A program made the position numbers and the translations under genes. The notes beneath the pieces are model-generated. The model made no database searches. It had not been told where the DNA came from and saw nothing but the letters and a program-made list of their open reading frames with translations. DNA of 62,927 nucleotides from Scopulibacillus daqui (GTDB lineage: Bacteria; Bacillota; Bacilli; Bacillales; Sporolactobacillaceae): positions 1-62,927 of the forward strand of contig NZ_JAFBER010000019.1 in the NCBI RefSeq assembly GCF_016908855.1, given 5' to 3'. This document shows positions 17,485 through 27,202 of the stretch, piece by piece (position 1 is the stretch's first letter; each line of letters begins with the position of its first letter).

Positions 17485-18832
17485 AGGACTCACTCTCCTC
17501 TATTCCCCAAACTTGACAATCAAGGATACCGTCCGTCATTTTTATTTTTAATGGATCACCGGGCTGTACTTGTTCCACTGTTTTTACCAAACGGTTCTCT
17601 TCATCATAAGCGAGACTATAGCCGCGTTCCATTACTTTTAATGGACTAAGCGCATTTAACTGGGCTATTAATTGTTTTAAATCATTTTGCTTTTGTTTAT
17701 TTTGAATGGCCATGGCCCGTTTAAGACGAACTGATAAATCATTGACTTGTTTTTTTGATCGTTTTATTTGTTCGGCTGGATGATGTTTATATAACAAACG
17801 CAAATGGTGGCCAGCCTTTTCCCTATTCAGTTGTAAGTGTCTTTTTGCATTTTTCATTACTTGTGCAATCAGCCTGTCCAAATCTTGCTCTTTTTGCCTC
17901 ATCAGCTGGGCAGGATAACGGAAAGCATATGAGTTCTTTAAGCGGTGCAGTTTCTCTCTTTCCTGCTCCACTTTTCGTTTCATAGCATAATTGAGCCGGC
18001 CAAGCCGATCATTTATGCGGCTCATCAGCTCTTCAACATTCGGAACAGCTAACTCGCCCGCAGCTGTCGGTGTCGCCGCCCGAATATCAGCGACAAAGTC
18101 GGCGATTGTGAAATCCGTCTCATGGCCGACAGCTGAAATTATTGGAATAGCAGAATCAAAAATTGATTGGGCAACAATCTCTTCATTGAACGCCCACAAT
18201 TCTTCAATAGATCCGCCGCCGCGGCCGACGATCAGGACATCGATAGAACCCATGGCATTGGCATGGTTGATTGCCCGGGCAATAGAATCTGCAGCCTTAT
18301 CCCCCTGAACTAAAACAGGAAATACAGTTATCCTTGCAGCCGGAAAGCGTCTTTTGACAGTTGTAAAAATGTCCCTTATGGCCGCTCCAGAAGGCGAAGT
18401 AATGACACCAATTTCACTTGGTACAGCCGGCAAAGGTTTTTTCTTTTCTTCCGCAAAAAAACCTTGCTCAGCCAATTTCTTTTTTAAAGCCTCAAAGGCG
18501 AGAAACAGGTTGCCGATGCCGTCTTGCTGCATCTCTTTAATATAAAGCTGATATTGCCCATAAGGCTCATATACGGAAACTTCCCCGCGGATCAGAACCT
18601 TCATGCCGTCCTCTGGGTGGAAAGGCAATTTTTTGTTTTGACTGGAAAACATGACAGCCTGGATACGCGAGTGATTATCTTTCAAGGTTAAATACATATG
18701 CCCGCGGGTATGTCTTTTGAAATTTGAAATTTCTCCTCTTAACCAAACATCTTGAAGGCGGTGATCAGATTCCAATCTTCTCTTAAGATACCTGGTCAGC
18801 GTACTGACACTGATGTATCTCTCTTGATCCAC
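17456..18832 (-). CDS. xseA: Exodeoxyribonuclease VII large subunit
   Basis: 458 aa. N-terminal OB fold (about 1-100), catalytic domain with SPSGAAIRD, GRGGGSIEELWAFNEE and SAVGHETDFTIADFVAD, and a long coiled-coil (about 270-390). GTG start lies four bases beyond the folD stop. Confidence 0.97.
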   Translation of the reverse strand: MDQERYISVSTLTRYLKRRLESDHRLQDVWLRGEISNFKRHTRGHMYLTLKDNHSRIQAVMFSSQNKKLPFHPEDGMKVLIRGEVSVYEPYGQYQLYIKEMQQDGIGNLFLAFEALKKKLAEQGFFAEEKKKPLPAVPSEIGVITSPSGAAIRDIFTTVKRRFPAARITVFPVLVQGDKAADSIARAINHANAMGSIDVLIVGRGGGSIEELWAFNEEIVAQSIFDSAIPIISAVGHETDFTIADFVADIRAATPTAAGELAVPNVEELMSRINDRLGRLNYAMKRKVEQEREKLHRLKNSYAFRYPAQLMRQKEQDLDRLIAQVMKNAKRHLQLNREKAGHHLRLLYKHHPAEQIKRSKKQVNDLSVRLKRAMAIQNKQKQNDLKQLIAQLNALSPLKVMERGYSLAYDEENRLVKTVEQVQPGDPLKIKMTDGILDCQVWGIEESESYVRRKEKGK

Positions 18833-18836
18833 TTTA

Positions 18837-19697
18837 TTATATATCCTTTCCTTTGCGGAGTTTTGCCGCTTTAATGGTGTTATGAAGGAGCATTGTACGT
18901 GTCATAGGTCCGACACCGCCTGGGACTGGTGTAATATAGCCCGCTTTTTCTTTTACTTCATCAAATGCAACATCACCAACCAGCTTGCCTGAATCATTGC
19001 GATTCATGCCTACATCAATAACGACGGCGCCTTCTTTGACATCCTCCCGGCCGATGAGTTCTGCTTTACCTGCGGCAACAACGAGAATATCAGCTTGTTT
19101 GGTATAATAACGCAAATCTTGAGTTTTTGAATGGCAGTATGTAACTGTAGCATTTTCATTAAGAAACAACTGTCCTGCCGGCTTGCCGACAATATTGCTG
19201 CGGCCGACAATGACAACGTGCTTCCCGGATATTTCAATATTCATGCGCTTAACCATATCAATGATCCCAAATGGCGTACACGGCAAAAATGTGTCCTGTC
19301 CGGCTAACATTTTCCCGAGGCTTATCGGATGAAATCCGTCTACATCTTTTTCCGGGCTGATTGTTTCAATCACTTTTTGTTCGGAAATATGATCCGGAAG
19401 CGGCAATTGCACGAGGATGCCGTCAATATGATCCGCTTGATTATATTTTTTTATTTCATTTAAAAGGTCATCTTCAGATATTGATGTTGGATACTGTTTC
19501 AATTCAGAATGGATGCCAACTTCTTCGCAGTCTCTAATCTTTCCTTTAACATAAGATAAGGAAGCTGGATTTTCCCCAACTAATAATACCGCAAGCCCGG
19601 GATGAATATTTTTGTTCTTTAACTCTTCAATGGTTTGTTTCATGGCTTGGCGTTTGTCTTTGGCAATTTCTTTGCCATTGATTAATTTTGCAGTCAT
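18837..19697 (-). CDS. folD: Bifunctional methylenetetrahydrofolate dehydrogenase/cyclohydrolase
   Basis: 286 aa. Family signatures: SYVKGKIRDCEEVGI (catalytic Tyr and Lys), GRSNIVGKPAG, and PVPGGVGPMTRTMLLHNT. It interconverts 5,10-methylene- and 10-formyl-tetrahydrofolate using NADP. AAGGGAGAGG precedes the ATG. It stands in the nusB-folD-xseA-xseB-ispA operon. Confidence 0.97.
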   Translation of the reverse strand: MTAKLINGKEIAKDKRQAMKQTIEELKNKNIHPGLAVLLVGENPASLSYVKGKIRDCEEVGIHSELKQYPTSISEDDLLNEIKKYNQADHIDGILVQLPLPDHISEQKVIETISPEKDVDGFHPISLGKMLAGQDTFLPCTPFGIIDMVKRMNIEISGKHVVIVGRSNIVGKPAGQLFLNENATVTYCHSKTQDLRYYTKQADILVVAAGKAELIGREDVKEGAVVIDVGMNRNDSGKLVGDVAFDEVKEKAGYITPVPGGVGPMTRTMLLHNTIKAAKLRKGKDI

Positions 19698-19720
19698 TCG
19701 GCACCTCTCCCTTAAACTTA

Positions 19721-20101
19721 TTATTTTACAATTTTAGCAAGCACTCCATTGACAAACTTTCTTGTCTTTTCATCACCAAATGTTTTTGATAACTCGATTG
19801 CTTCATTCAGCGTTACATTAGAAGGGATATCTTCAAAATAATTCAATTCACATACGGCTAACCGTAAAATTGTTTTATCGATATTGCCGATTCGGTTAAA
19901 TTGCCAATTGACTAGATGGGTTTTAATGACCTCATCAATATCATCTAAATGGCTGACTGTTTCTTGAACTAATTGCATTAAGAACGGATCGGCCCCTTTT
20001 TGATGGGTCACATTTTCAATTGCCTCTTCCGGGTCTGTATCACTCAAGGTGATTTGAAACAAGGCTTGGACAGCTTTTTCTCTGGCTTGTCTTCGATTCA
20101 T
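19721..20101 (-). CDS. nusB: Transcription antitermination factor NusB
   Basis: 126 aa, all-helical NusB length. N-terminal RRQAREKAVQALFQ (boxA RNA binding), C-terminal NEAIELSKTFGDEKTRKFVNGVL. Binds boxA with NusE to support rRNA transcription. GAGGAG precedes the ATG. First gene of its operon, preceded by a 300-base intergenic region. Confidence 0.97.
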   Translation of the reverse strand: MNRRQAREKAVQALFQITLSDTDPEEAIENVTHQKGADPFLMQLVQETVSHLDDIDEVIKTHLVNWQFNRIGNIDKTILRLAVCELNYFEDIPSNVTLNEAIELSKTFGDEKTRKFVNGVLAKIVK

Positions 20102-20362
20102 AACTTGACTCCTCTGTTTTTAAGCGTTTATCAAATAGTAACCATAATGAAGTATAACATTCAACTTTAGTTATACACTACTTCATTCTAAAATTTTCTC
20201 CAAAAGTAAAGAAAACTTGCCGAATGGCAAGCCTTAAAAGGCGCTGTTTGATTAAAAGGAAACGGGGCTCAAAGGAATTCAACAGCGAAACGCCCTTTCT
20301 TGCCGCAAACTGCTAAGGTTTTTTCATGCTGCAGCTTTCTATCCATTCCCTTAATGTAAAAT
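20102..20362 (-). other. Intergenic region before nusB with hairpins
   Basis: No gene is visible. A hairpin (CTTGCC-gaat-GGCAAG, 20218-20233) is followed on the minus strand by TTTTCTTT, a terminator-like signal ahead of nusB. Between 20240 and 20320 are further self-complementary GC-containing stretches. A leader or attenuator for the nusB operon is possible but unproven. Confidence 0.4.
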
Positions 20363-20393
20363 AAAATCAAAGAGGTTAAACCTCTTTGATTTT
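20363..20393. terminator. yqhY terminator
   Basis: Perfect 14-bp stem (AAAATCAAAGAGGT and complement) with a 3-base loop, T-rich on both strands, just after the yqhY stop. It closes the accB-accC-yqhY transcript. Confidence 0.9.
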
Positions 20394-20401
20394 AAGTTGG
20401 T

Positions 20402-20800
20402 TTATTCTTCAATGCTTTTTTTATCTTGATGTTCGAATTGTACACCAATAACATGAATGTTGATGGCTTTAACATCCAAAGCGGTCATTGTTTTTAGTGT
20501 TTCTAAAATGTTTTCTTGGACTTGCTGACCCACTTCTGGAATAGATACGCCATACTTCATATGCAATTGCACATCAATTAGTATGCCTTCGTCGGTCAGG
20601 TCCACTTTAACGCCTTTCCCATAATTTCTTCTGCCGATTTTTTCGGCAACTCCAGTCGCAAATCCGCCGTGCATGGCAGCAACGCCATTCACTTCAGTCG
20701 CTGCCAAACTGGCAATAATTTCAATGACTTCAGGCGAAATTTCGACTTTTCCAAGGTCGGATTGGGTTTCTTCCATTTCAAACATTTTATTTTCTTCCAA
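20402..20800 (-). CDS. yqhY: Asp23/Gls24-family protein YqhY
   Basis: 132 aa. Asp23 pattern: GKVEISPEVIEIIASLAATEVNGVAAM, then YGKGVKVDL and VQLHMKYGVSIPEVGQQVQENI. Found next to accBC in most Bacillota; in B. subtilis its loss gives suppressor mutations in acc genes, so a link to fatty-acid synthesis control is likely. Start is TTG at 20800 after GGAGGTGATC. Confidence 0.93.
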   Translation of the reverse strand: MEENKMFEMEETQSDLGKVEISPEVIEIIASLAATEVNGVAAMHGGFATGVAEKIGRRNYGKGVKVDLTDEGILIDVQLHMKYGVSIPEVGQQVQENILETLKTMTALDVKAINIHVIGVQFEHQDKKSIEE

Positions 20801-20818
20801 TCCTGATCACCTCCATAA

Positions 20819-22171
20819 TTAATCCTGTTCCATCAATGGATAGTTTTCTAAAAACTTCGTGTTAAAATCTCCGCCGGCAAAAACGGGATGATTCAATAAC
20901 TTCAGATGAAAAGGAATTGTTGTGTGAATGCCTTCAATAACAAATTCTCCTAAGGCGCGCTTCATCTTATCAACAGCTTCTTGTCTTGTTTTGCCGTGCG
21001 TAATAACTTTCGCAACCATTGAATCATAATACGGCGGTATCATATAACCCGGATATACAGCGGAATCTACTCTGACACCAGGACCGCCCGGCGCTAAATA
21101 CAATCCGACTTTACCCGGTGACGGCATAAAATTCTTGCTTGGATTTTCAGCGTTAATCCGGCATTCAATAGCCCAGCCGTCTAATTTAATATCTTCTTGT
21201 TTGTAATTCAATTTGTTTCCTGAAGCAACGGATATTTGTTCTTTAACTAAGTCAATGCCTGTGACATACTCAGTAACCGGGTGCTCCACTTGAATCCGCG
21301 TATTCATTTCCATGAAATAGAAATTTCCGTCAGCATCATAAATAAATTCTACGGTGCCCGCGCCGGAATAATCGACCGCCTTTGCGGCTCTGACCGCAGC
21401 TTCGCCCATTTCTTGGCGTTTTTCTTCTGTCAGTGCTGGAGACGGAGCCTCTTCAACAAGCTTTTGCAGCCTTCTCTGAATGGAACAGTCTCTTTCTCCA
21501 AGGTGAATAACATTTCCATAATTATCCGCCAAAACTTGTATTTCCACATGACGGAAGTCTTCAATATATTTCTCAATATAGACACCCGGATTGCCAAACG
21601 CGGTTTCCGCTTCTTGTTGGGTAATCGCGACGCCTTTGCGCAGTTCTTCCTCGTTGCGGGCAACGCGGATGCCTTTTCCGCCGCCGCCTGCTGTCGCTTT
21701 AATAATGACCGGGTAGCCGATGTCTTCAGCGACTTGTATCGCTTCATCGATCGATGCAATGACGCCTTCTGACCCCGGCACAGTAGGAACCCCTGCTTCT
21801 TTCATTGTTGTTCTTGCGATGTCTTTGATTCCCATTTTACTAATAGCTTTTGGACTCGGACCGACAAATGTAATGTTGCATTCTCCGCATATTTCTGCAA
21901 AGTCGGCATTCTCGGCCAAAAAGCCGTAGCCAGGATGAATGGCATCGACTCCGGCAGAGGTAGCAACGCTCATAATATTAGCGTAGTTAAGGTAACTGTC
22001 CTTTGAGGTCTTTGGCCCAATGCAATAAGCTTCATCTGCTAATTGGACATGAAGCGCTTCTTTATCAGCCTGTGAATAAACAGCTACAGTTTCAATATTC
22101 AACTCTTTACAAGCACGAATAATTCTAACTGCAATTTCTCCTCTATTAGCTACAAGTAATTTTTTTATCAT
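20819..22171 (-). CDS. accC: Acetyl-CoA carboxylase biotin carboxylase subunit
   Basis: 450 aa. ATP-grasp enzyme with [14 protein letters not shown] (glycine-rich loop), the carboxylation motif RDCSIQRR and [10 protein letters not shown]. It carboxylates biotin on AccB with ATP and bicarbonate, the first step of fatty acid synthesis. AAGGGG precedes the ATG; eleven bases separate it from accB. Confidence 0.98.
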   Translation of the reverse strand: MIKKLLVANRGEIAVRIIRACKELNIETVAVYSQADKEALHVQLADEAYCIGPKTSKDSYLNYANIMSVATSAGVDAIHPGYGFLAENADFAEICGECNITFVGPSPKAISKMGIKDIARTTMKEAGVPTVPGSEGVIASIDEAIQVAEDIGYPVIIKATAGGGGKGIRVARNEEELRKGVAITQQEAETAFGNPGVYIEKYIEDFRHVEIQVLADNYGNVIHLGERDCSIQRRLQKLVEEAPSPALTEEKRQEMGEAAVRAAKAVDYSGAGTVEFIYDADGNFYFMEMNTRIQVEHPVTEYVTGIDLVKEQISVASGNKLNYKQEDIKLDGWAIECRINAENPSKNFMPSPGKVGLYLAPGGPGVRVDSAVYPGYMIPPYYDSMVAKVITHGKTRQEAVDKMKRALGEFVIEGIHTTIPFHLKLLNHPVFAGGDFNTKFLENYPLMEQD

Positions 22172-22181
22172 GTCAATCCCC

Positions 22182-22670
22182 TTACTCTGGCTTAACTAAA
22201 AATAAAGGTTGTCCATATTCAACAAGTTGTCCATCTTCAACAAGGACTTCTACTATTTCACCTTTTATTTCCGCTTCAATCTCATTAAATAATTTCATGG
22301 CTTCCACAATACAAACCACGGATTTTTCATCAACTTTTGATCCCGCTTTTACGAATGGTTCTGAATCAGGGTTTGAAGCCGCGTAGAAAGTCCCAACCAT
22401 CGGCGATTCAATTTTATGTAAATTGCTTTCTTGTTTCGCTTCGGCACTTTCATCCTGTGCAGCGATTTCTTTCGTTTCGCTTTTTGGCGCAGGTGCAGCC
22501 TGCACTGGCTGTACAGGTTGTACAGATTGGACAGCGGGGGCTGCTTGTACAATTTCCGGTTTTGCTTTTTTAATTGTTATTTTGGACTCATCTAGTTCGT
22601 ATTTGAATTCATCAATTGTAGATTCATCAATAAGTTTAATTAGTTCTTTTATTTCTTGTATTTTTAACAA
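22182..22670 (-). CDS. accB: Acetyl-CoA carboxylase biotin carboxyl carrier protein
   Basis: 162 aa. N-terminal helix region, a Pro/Ala/Gln linker rich in VQPVQ repeats (about 45-75), and a biotinyl domain with the biotin Lys in VEAMKLFNE (VEAMK rather than the usual AMKLMN). Start appears to be TTG at 22670 after AAAGGAG. First gene of accB-accC-yqhY. Confidence 0.97.
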   Translation of the reverse strand: MLKIQEIKELIKLIDESTIDEFKYELDESKITIKKAKPEIVQAAPAVQSVQPVQPVQAAPAPKSETKEIAAQDESAEAKQESNLHKIESPMVGTFYAASNPDSEPFVKAGSKVDEKSVVCIVEAMKLFNEIEAEIKGEIVEVLVEDGQLVEYGQPLFLVKPE

Positions 22671-22785
22671 GACCTAGCACTCCTTTAAATCAAACAATAA
22701 TTTTAAGCTTATTATAACATAATTCAATTTTAAATGTATGGCAAGAGGGTTATCCATAGTTTTACAGCGTTAAAACAAAAAAATA

Positions 22786-22809
22786 AGCTGTTGTTTTTTT
22801 ACAACAGCT
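22786..22809 (-). terminator. spoIIIA operon terminator
   Basis: A 9-bp perfect stem (AGCTGTTGT / ACAACAGCT) with a 6-base loop, followed on the minus strand by TATTTTTTTG, just beyond the spoIIIAH stop. Confidence 0.88.
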
Positions 22810-22819
22810 CGGGCGGGTG

Positions 22820-23356
22820 TTATTTAGATGTTTCATATTTCACGCTGACAAGCTTGTTATTGCCCAAATATTCATGAGTCATATTAACAATTTGCGCTGC
22901 TTGTTTGCTTGACATGTTGTCGGAGGCGACATAAACATTTACATCATTTCCGCTTGTATCGACGACTGCGTCAGAATATCCTTTCGACTTTATCATATCT
23001 TCGAGCAGTTTTTCACTATTTGATAATGTGTTCAATGCTTCGAGCTTATCATATGCTTTGCTGCTTTTGGCTGTGCTTTTGCTGGAAGAAATGGCTTCTT
23101 GATATTGTTCAGCAAGCTTCTTTCTGTCGTCAGCTTTTTTCAAGCGAATTTCTGCAAGCTTATCACTTGATACCGGAGCCGTAACAGCAGCGCTTTCTTT
23201 ACCTTTATTTTTGGTTTGCTCTTTCGCTTGCTTTTGATCATTGGCAACAATCTTTTCACTTGGCGACTGTCCCGGAGAAGTAATGTAATAGACTGAAAGT
23301 ACAATAATAAGACTCAACATCGTCAATAGCCATACTGTCTGTTTTTTTAATAACAT
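22820..23356 (-). CDS. spoIIIAH: Stage III sporulation protein AH
   Basis: 178 aa. One N-terminal membrane segment (about 9-28), a charged linker, and a C-terminal YscJ/FliF-type ring domain (SEKLLEDMIKSKGYSDAVV...VNVYVASDNMSSKQAAQI). Made in the mother cell, it binds forespore SpoIIQ to make the channel between the cells. Its ATG overlaps the stop of spoIIIAG (TAATG). Confidence 0.95.
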   Translation of the reverse strand: MLLKKQTVWLLTMLSLIIVLSVYYITSPGQSPSEKIVANDQKQAKEQTKNKGKESAAVTAPVSSDKLAEIRLKKADDRKKLAEQYQEAISSSKSTAKSSKAYDKLEALNTLSNSEKLLEDMIKSKGYSDAVVDTSGNDVNVYVASDNMSSKQAAQIVNMTHEYLGNNKLVSVKYETSK

Positions 23357-24042
23357 TAGTAATCCCCCTTAGATTTTCTTGGCAGCACCTGAACTTTATA
23401 ATCAGGTATATCAAGCACGGTGCTGACCGCTTCCATTATCGAAGCTTTAACCGTCGGGCTTTCTGCGCCTTGGGCGACAACAAGTACGCCGCGGATTTCA
23501 GGTTTTTCCTTTCCGATGATCACCGGCTTTTTTTCTTGGCCGTTCTCAACCGTTACAACTTCACCGTCTTCATTCGTTTCATTAACGACTCTTGTTCCGC
23601 CATTGCGGTCTGTTTCTTTAGTGCGGTTCGTTTGCCTTTTTTCATTTTCCTGATAAATATTTTTCTCTGAAGAAGCTAAGGTAACCATGACAGAAACATC
23701 GGATACGCCGTTGATTTGTTCTAAAATACTTCTGAGCTGATCGGAATAATATTTTTCATACTCACCCATAGAAGAAAAGTGTTTATTCTTGTCCAGTTTG
23801 GAATTGATGGCTGATAGTTTTTGTGGTTTAGATTGGTTGCTGAGCACCTCGCTCGATGCGGCCTTTTCATCAGCAGACCGCCCTGTTGTAAAATGACTGA
23901 CAAGCATAAGAGCAACCCCGCATAGTAAGAGCAGAGCTAAAGTGCGGATTGGCGACTTTTTCTTTTTTGCTTTTTCCTGATAGCCTTTATCTGTGAAAAA
24001 TGCCGCTCTCAAGTTTTCTAACAGCCGGTTTAGCAGATTCAT
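23356..24042 (-). CDS. spoIIIAG: Stage III sporulation protein AG
   Basis: 228 aa. One membrane segment (about 33-52) and an extracellular ring-forming domain with a central insertion (QKKPVIIGKEKPEIRGVLVVAQGAES at the C-terminal half). It forms a large ring of the SpoIIIA-SpoIIQ channel. AAGGAGGCG precedes the ATG. Confidence 0.95.
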   Translation of the reverse strand: MNLLNRLLENLRAAFFTDKGYQEKAKKKKSPIRTLALLLLCGVALMLVSHFTTGRSADEKAASSEVLSNQSKPQKLSAINSKLDKNKHFSSMGEYEKYYSDQLRSILEQINGVSDVSVMVTLASSEKNIYQENEKRQTNRTKETDRNGGTRVVNETNEDGEVVTVENGQEKKPVIIGKEKPEIRGVLVVAQGAESPTVKASIMEAVSTVLDIPDYKVQVLPRKSKGDY

Positions 24043-24045
24043 TGT

Positions 24046-24714
24046 TTAGCCATCGCCTCCTTCCATATGGACCGTTATCTTGCTCGGATTGATACCCCAC
24101 TTGCTGGCAAGAAACGCTGTTACTTTTTTTTCTTTTTGACTTTCCCGGGCGGTTATTTGTTGATGTTCCTTTTGGGTTTGATCAATAGTGACGTTAATTT
24201 CTCTAATCGGTTTAATCTGACTTTTGCTGTCTTGATTTTGCTGTTGTTTGTTTGCTTGTCCTACCACCACATCGACATGCTGTATAGGGATATTGTTTTG
24301 ATCTAAGTTGTTGTTTTGATTTAAGTTGGTTTTTTCATCTAGTTTTAATTTTAAATCTTTGATAGTTAATCCATAGCGGTCGACCAAAGCCCCCTTTGCA
24401 TAATTTTTCATTTGGACAGCCACTTGTTTATGAATATATGCAGCTTGGGTCTGTTCTATTTCACTTTTCTTCATTTTTATTGAATTTTTTAAAGGGTCCT
24501 GCCGATGCCCCGCCTGACTTATACTGGCAATAATATGGTCTACATCGACATTTAATAGCTTCATAATTGGATTTAATAAGGCGATGATAATAATTAAACC
24601 GACCACCATCTTGACATATTTTTGGAAATTGTCGTTCGGCAGCAGCAACTCCAAAATGATAGCAAACATGATAATTAATATAATCTGTGTCAACCAGTTA
24701 GAAATAAACGACAC
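24046..24714 (-). CDS. spoIIIAF: Stage III sporulation protein AF
   Basis: 222 aa. Two N-terminal membrane segments (about 8-25 and 33-52) then a soluble domain with an Asn/Gln-rich middle part. The C-terminal SKWGINPSKITVHMEGGD matches the family end. GTG start (24714) after AGGAGGAG. Channel component. Confidence 0.92.
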   Translation of the reverse strand: MSFISNWLTQIILIIMFAIILELLLPNDNFQKYVKMVVGLIIIIALLNPIMKLLNVDVDHIIASISQAGHRQDPLKNSIKMKKSEIEQTQAAYIHKQVAVQMKNYAKGALVDRYGLTIKDLKLKLDEKTNLNQNNNLDQNNIPIQHVDVVVGQANKQQQNQDSKSQIKPIREINVTIDQTQKEHQQITARESQKEKKVTAFLASKWGINPSKITVHMEGGDG

Positions 24715-24726
24715 ATAAACTCCTCC

Positions 24727-25884
24727 TCATCGAACCATTAATGATAGATTACCTGAGGCTATAATGATGGTGATGGCTAAGAAAAACATTAAAGAGACCA
24801 TAACCAGCGAGGCAAAGACATAAATCATGCTTTTCCCCATAATTGATAGACTCTCTATAACCGGCCCCCCGCCTAAAGGCTGCAAAATTGCCGCTGCTAA
24901 ATTGTAAATTAGAGCTATTGTAAATACTTTTATCAGCGGTAAAGCGATTAAGCAAACAAGGATAAACAGCCCTGCTAAACCGACTGTATTCTTCAAAAGT
25001 ACGGAGGCGCTGACAATAGTATCTGTTGCGTCTGTAAACATTCTGCCAACGACTGGAACAAAATTTCCGGTCAGAAACTTTGCGGTTTTGATAAGAACAC
25101 CGTCTGCAATGGCCGTAGCTGATCCTTGCACCGACATCACACCTAAAAAAATAGCGAAGAAAACAGCTAAAGTCCCTACACCTATGTTTCTTAGAAGGCT
25201 CCCAAGCTTAGTCACTTTATAATGATCGGAGAGCGTGCTGACGATCTGCAGCAGCGTCGACAAAAACAAAAGAGGCAAAACAAATTTTCCGACCAGCCAG
25301 CCGCTGATATTGATTAACAACATAATAATCGGATGGAAAAAGGCGGCTGAAGTGATGCCGCCCACAGACGACATTAAAGCTAGAATAAGCGGCATTAAGG
25401 CTAACAAAAAGTGACTCATCGTGCTGATAGCGTCGGTAGTATATGAAATGGCAACTTTGAAACTATTCAAAATAAAAATCATTAACACTAAATAAACAAT
25501 GGCATAAGCAACCTTCGATACCGCCCGATGCTCAAAAGCATTTTGGATCGTTTGCAAAATCATTGAAAAAACAGTCAATAAAATCAGCATGCCTAATAAT
25601 TTTCCGTTGGCAAGCAATTCCTGAAATAAATATTTCAATGAGCCCTTGATCCAGCTCTGAAAAAGATCGCTTTTATCTGATTTTAAAAAGCTTTGAAAAT
25701 CCATAGTTTGGCTTTCTGGCAGAAAACCATGATATTCTGTAATGACTTTGTCCCAATATTCTTGAATACCTTTTGTATCCAGCTCTGATAATTGGTTGTT
25801 CACCCATTCTTGTTGGGAAGTTTGTCCATGCGCCAAATGCGGGTAAAAATATAAAAAGATGATCACGATGAACAAAACGACCAT
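24727..25884 (-). CDS. spoIIIAE: Stage III sporulation protein AE
   Basis: 385 aa from the first ATG, with a signal-like N-terminus and about seven further membrane segments. The conserved stretch ALMPLILALMSSVGGITSAAF and VRMFTDATDTIVSAS-like blocks identify it. The reading frame stays open upstream of the ATG, through a basic KRHQKLLR segment, to an ideal ribosome site (AAGGAGGGG) seven bases before an ATC codon at 25953-25951. No ATG, GTG or TTG exists there. B. subtilis SpoIIIAE has 399 aa, close to the extended form (408). The true start is therefore uncertain. Confidence 0.93.
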   Translation of the reverse strand: MVVLFIVIIFLYFYPHLAHGQTSQQEWVNNQLSELDTKGIQEYWDKVITEYHGFLPESQTMDFQSFLKSDKSDLFQSWIKGSLKYLFQELLANGKLLGMLILLTVFSMILQTIQNAFEHRAVSKVAYAIVYLVLMIFILNSFKVAISYTTDAISTMSHFLLALMPLILALMSSVGGITSAAFFHPIIMLLINISGWLVGKFVLPLLFLSTLLQIVSTLSDHYKVTKLGSLLRNIGVGTLAVFFAIFLGVMSVQGSATAIADGVLIKTAKFLTGNFVPVVGRMFTDATDTIVSASVLLKNTVGLAGLFILVCLIALPLIKVFTIALIYNLAAAILQPLGGGPVIESLSIMGKSMIYVFASLVMVSLMFFLAITIIIASGNLSLMVR

Positions 25885-26021
25885 AATATTTCTTAAAAGT
25901 TTCTGATGACGCTTAATGAATGGAGAGCCGCTTGAATGTCCATGGTTTTGGATGCTATCCCCTCCTTTAAAATAGGCGCAGGCGTGTTGGCTGCGCTGAA
26001 GTTAATCATCGAAGTGCTTGT

Positions 26022-26417
26022 TTAATGGGGGATGAGGTCTATGACTGTTTTAATTATGGCCGTCATAATCGGGATGGCCATCACGAGAATAAGTATTTTT
26101 CCGGCGAGTTCGATTTTTGACGCCAAACTGCCCTGTCCCGCATCTTTAGTAATTTGCATGCCGAATTCTGCAATATAGGCGATGCCGATGATTTTCAAAA
26201 TCGTCTCAACATATACAGGATTAAGGTGGGCGCTTTCAGCTATTTTTTCTAACATGTTGATAACTTCTTTGATTTGGTCAATTAAAAATAGAAAGATAAA
26301 GACACCGACAAAAACGGTCAATAAAAATGCAAAGACAGGTTTTTGCTCTTTAAGGACTAAGACTAGAAAAGTGGCGACTAATCCTAAGCCGACAATTTGT
26401 AAAATACCAATCGACAT
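26022..26417 (-). CDS. spoIIIAD: Stage III sporulation protein AD
   Basis: 131 aa, four membrane segments. It is very similar to the family pattern (VETILKIIGIAYIAEFG and KDAGQGSLASKIELAGKILILVMAIPI). I choose the ATG at 26417 because it lines up with the B. subtilis start (MxIxIxQIVGLG), though GGAGG ends only two bases before it. A longer TTG-started frame reaches 26450. Confidence 0.92.
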   Translation of the reverse strand: MSIGILQIVGLGLVATFLVLVLKEQKPVFAFLLTVFVGVFIFLFLIDQIKEVINMLEKIAESAHLNPVYVETILKIIGIAYIAEFGMQITKDAGQGSLASKIELAGKILILVMAIPIMTAIIKTVIDLIPH

Positions 26418-26459
26418 CACCTCCAATTGGAATTTCCTTAACAAAAACAAAAAATCTCG

Positions 26460-26663
26460 CTACTTAAATAAAAAAACACTTTTAATTTTATCGAATAGGT
26501 CACTAATAATTGATGCCACCATGTAGAGGACAACAACAAATCCTATTAACGTAACCCATTGAGACCAATCATCCTTTCCCATTTGCTTTAACACTGTTTG
26601 AATCATGGCAACGATGATTCCGATGCCGGCAATTTGAAAGATGGTATTGACATCAAATGACAT
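26460..26663 (-). CDS. spoIIIAC: Stage III sporulation protein AC
   Basis: 67 aa with two membrane segments, the family length (68). Begins MSFDVNTIFQIAGIGIIVAM. AAGGAGGAAGG precedes the ATG. Small membrane part of the SpoIIIA channel. Confidence 0.94.
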   Translation of the reverse strand: MSFDVNTIFQIAGIGIIVAMIQTVLKQMGKDDWSQWVTLIGFVVVLYMVASIISDLFDKIKSVFLFK

Positions 26664-26677
26664 GAACCTTCCTCCTT

Positions 26678-27202
26678 TTATAACAGCAGCAAAACAATAA
26701 GCAATCCGGCAAGCAGCCCTAAGCTTTTTGCCATTTTTTCGTATTTGCTTTGCGCGTTGCGGGCTTCATTTTCTTCTCTTTCCAGATGTGCAAGAGCAAG
26801 TCTGATCTGTTTTCTTTCATTTTCGCTATCATGCTTGCCCAATGTTGCCCCGAACTGGTACATAATTTCTTTTTCATTTTTTTGCAGGGCGGTTTGCTGC
26901 CAAAATGCTTCCAATGATTCCTTCCATGCGGATTGTAAGGTAACAGCCTCTTCCTCTTCGGAAAGTTTTACTGCCAATTTTTCAAAGAACAGAGATAAAG
27001 GTTTAGGGAGTTGACCGGATAGACGGGATGCTGCTTCTTTAACGGGTGTTAATCCATACATAATTTCTGCTTCAAGAGATTGAAGAGCAGACCTTAATTG
27101 TCTGAGCTGTTTAGGCCTTTCACTGAATTGCCTTGAAATGAACATGCCAGCCCCTGTTGTCGACGCGATAATCATGCAAGCGCCGATGATTTTTATCATC
27201 AT
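26678..27202 (-). CDS. spoIIIAB: Stage III sporulation protein AB
   Basis: 174 aa. N-terminal and C-terminal membrane segments flank a helical cytoplasmic domain similar to type II secretion GspF-like folds. Ends SLGLLAGLLIVLLLL. ATG overlaps the spoIIIAA stop (ATGA). Confidence 0.94.
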   Translation of the reverse strand: MMIKIIGACMIIASTTGAGMFISRQFSERPKQLRQLRSALQSLEAEIMYGLTPVKEAASRLSGQLPKPLSLFFEKLAVKLSEEEEAVTLQSAWKESLEAFWQQTALQKNEKEIMYQFGATLGKHDSENERKQIRLALAHLEREENEARNAQSKYEKMAKSLGLLAGLLIVLLLL

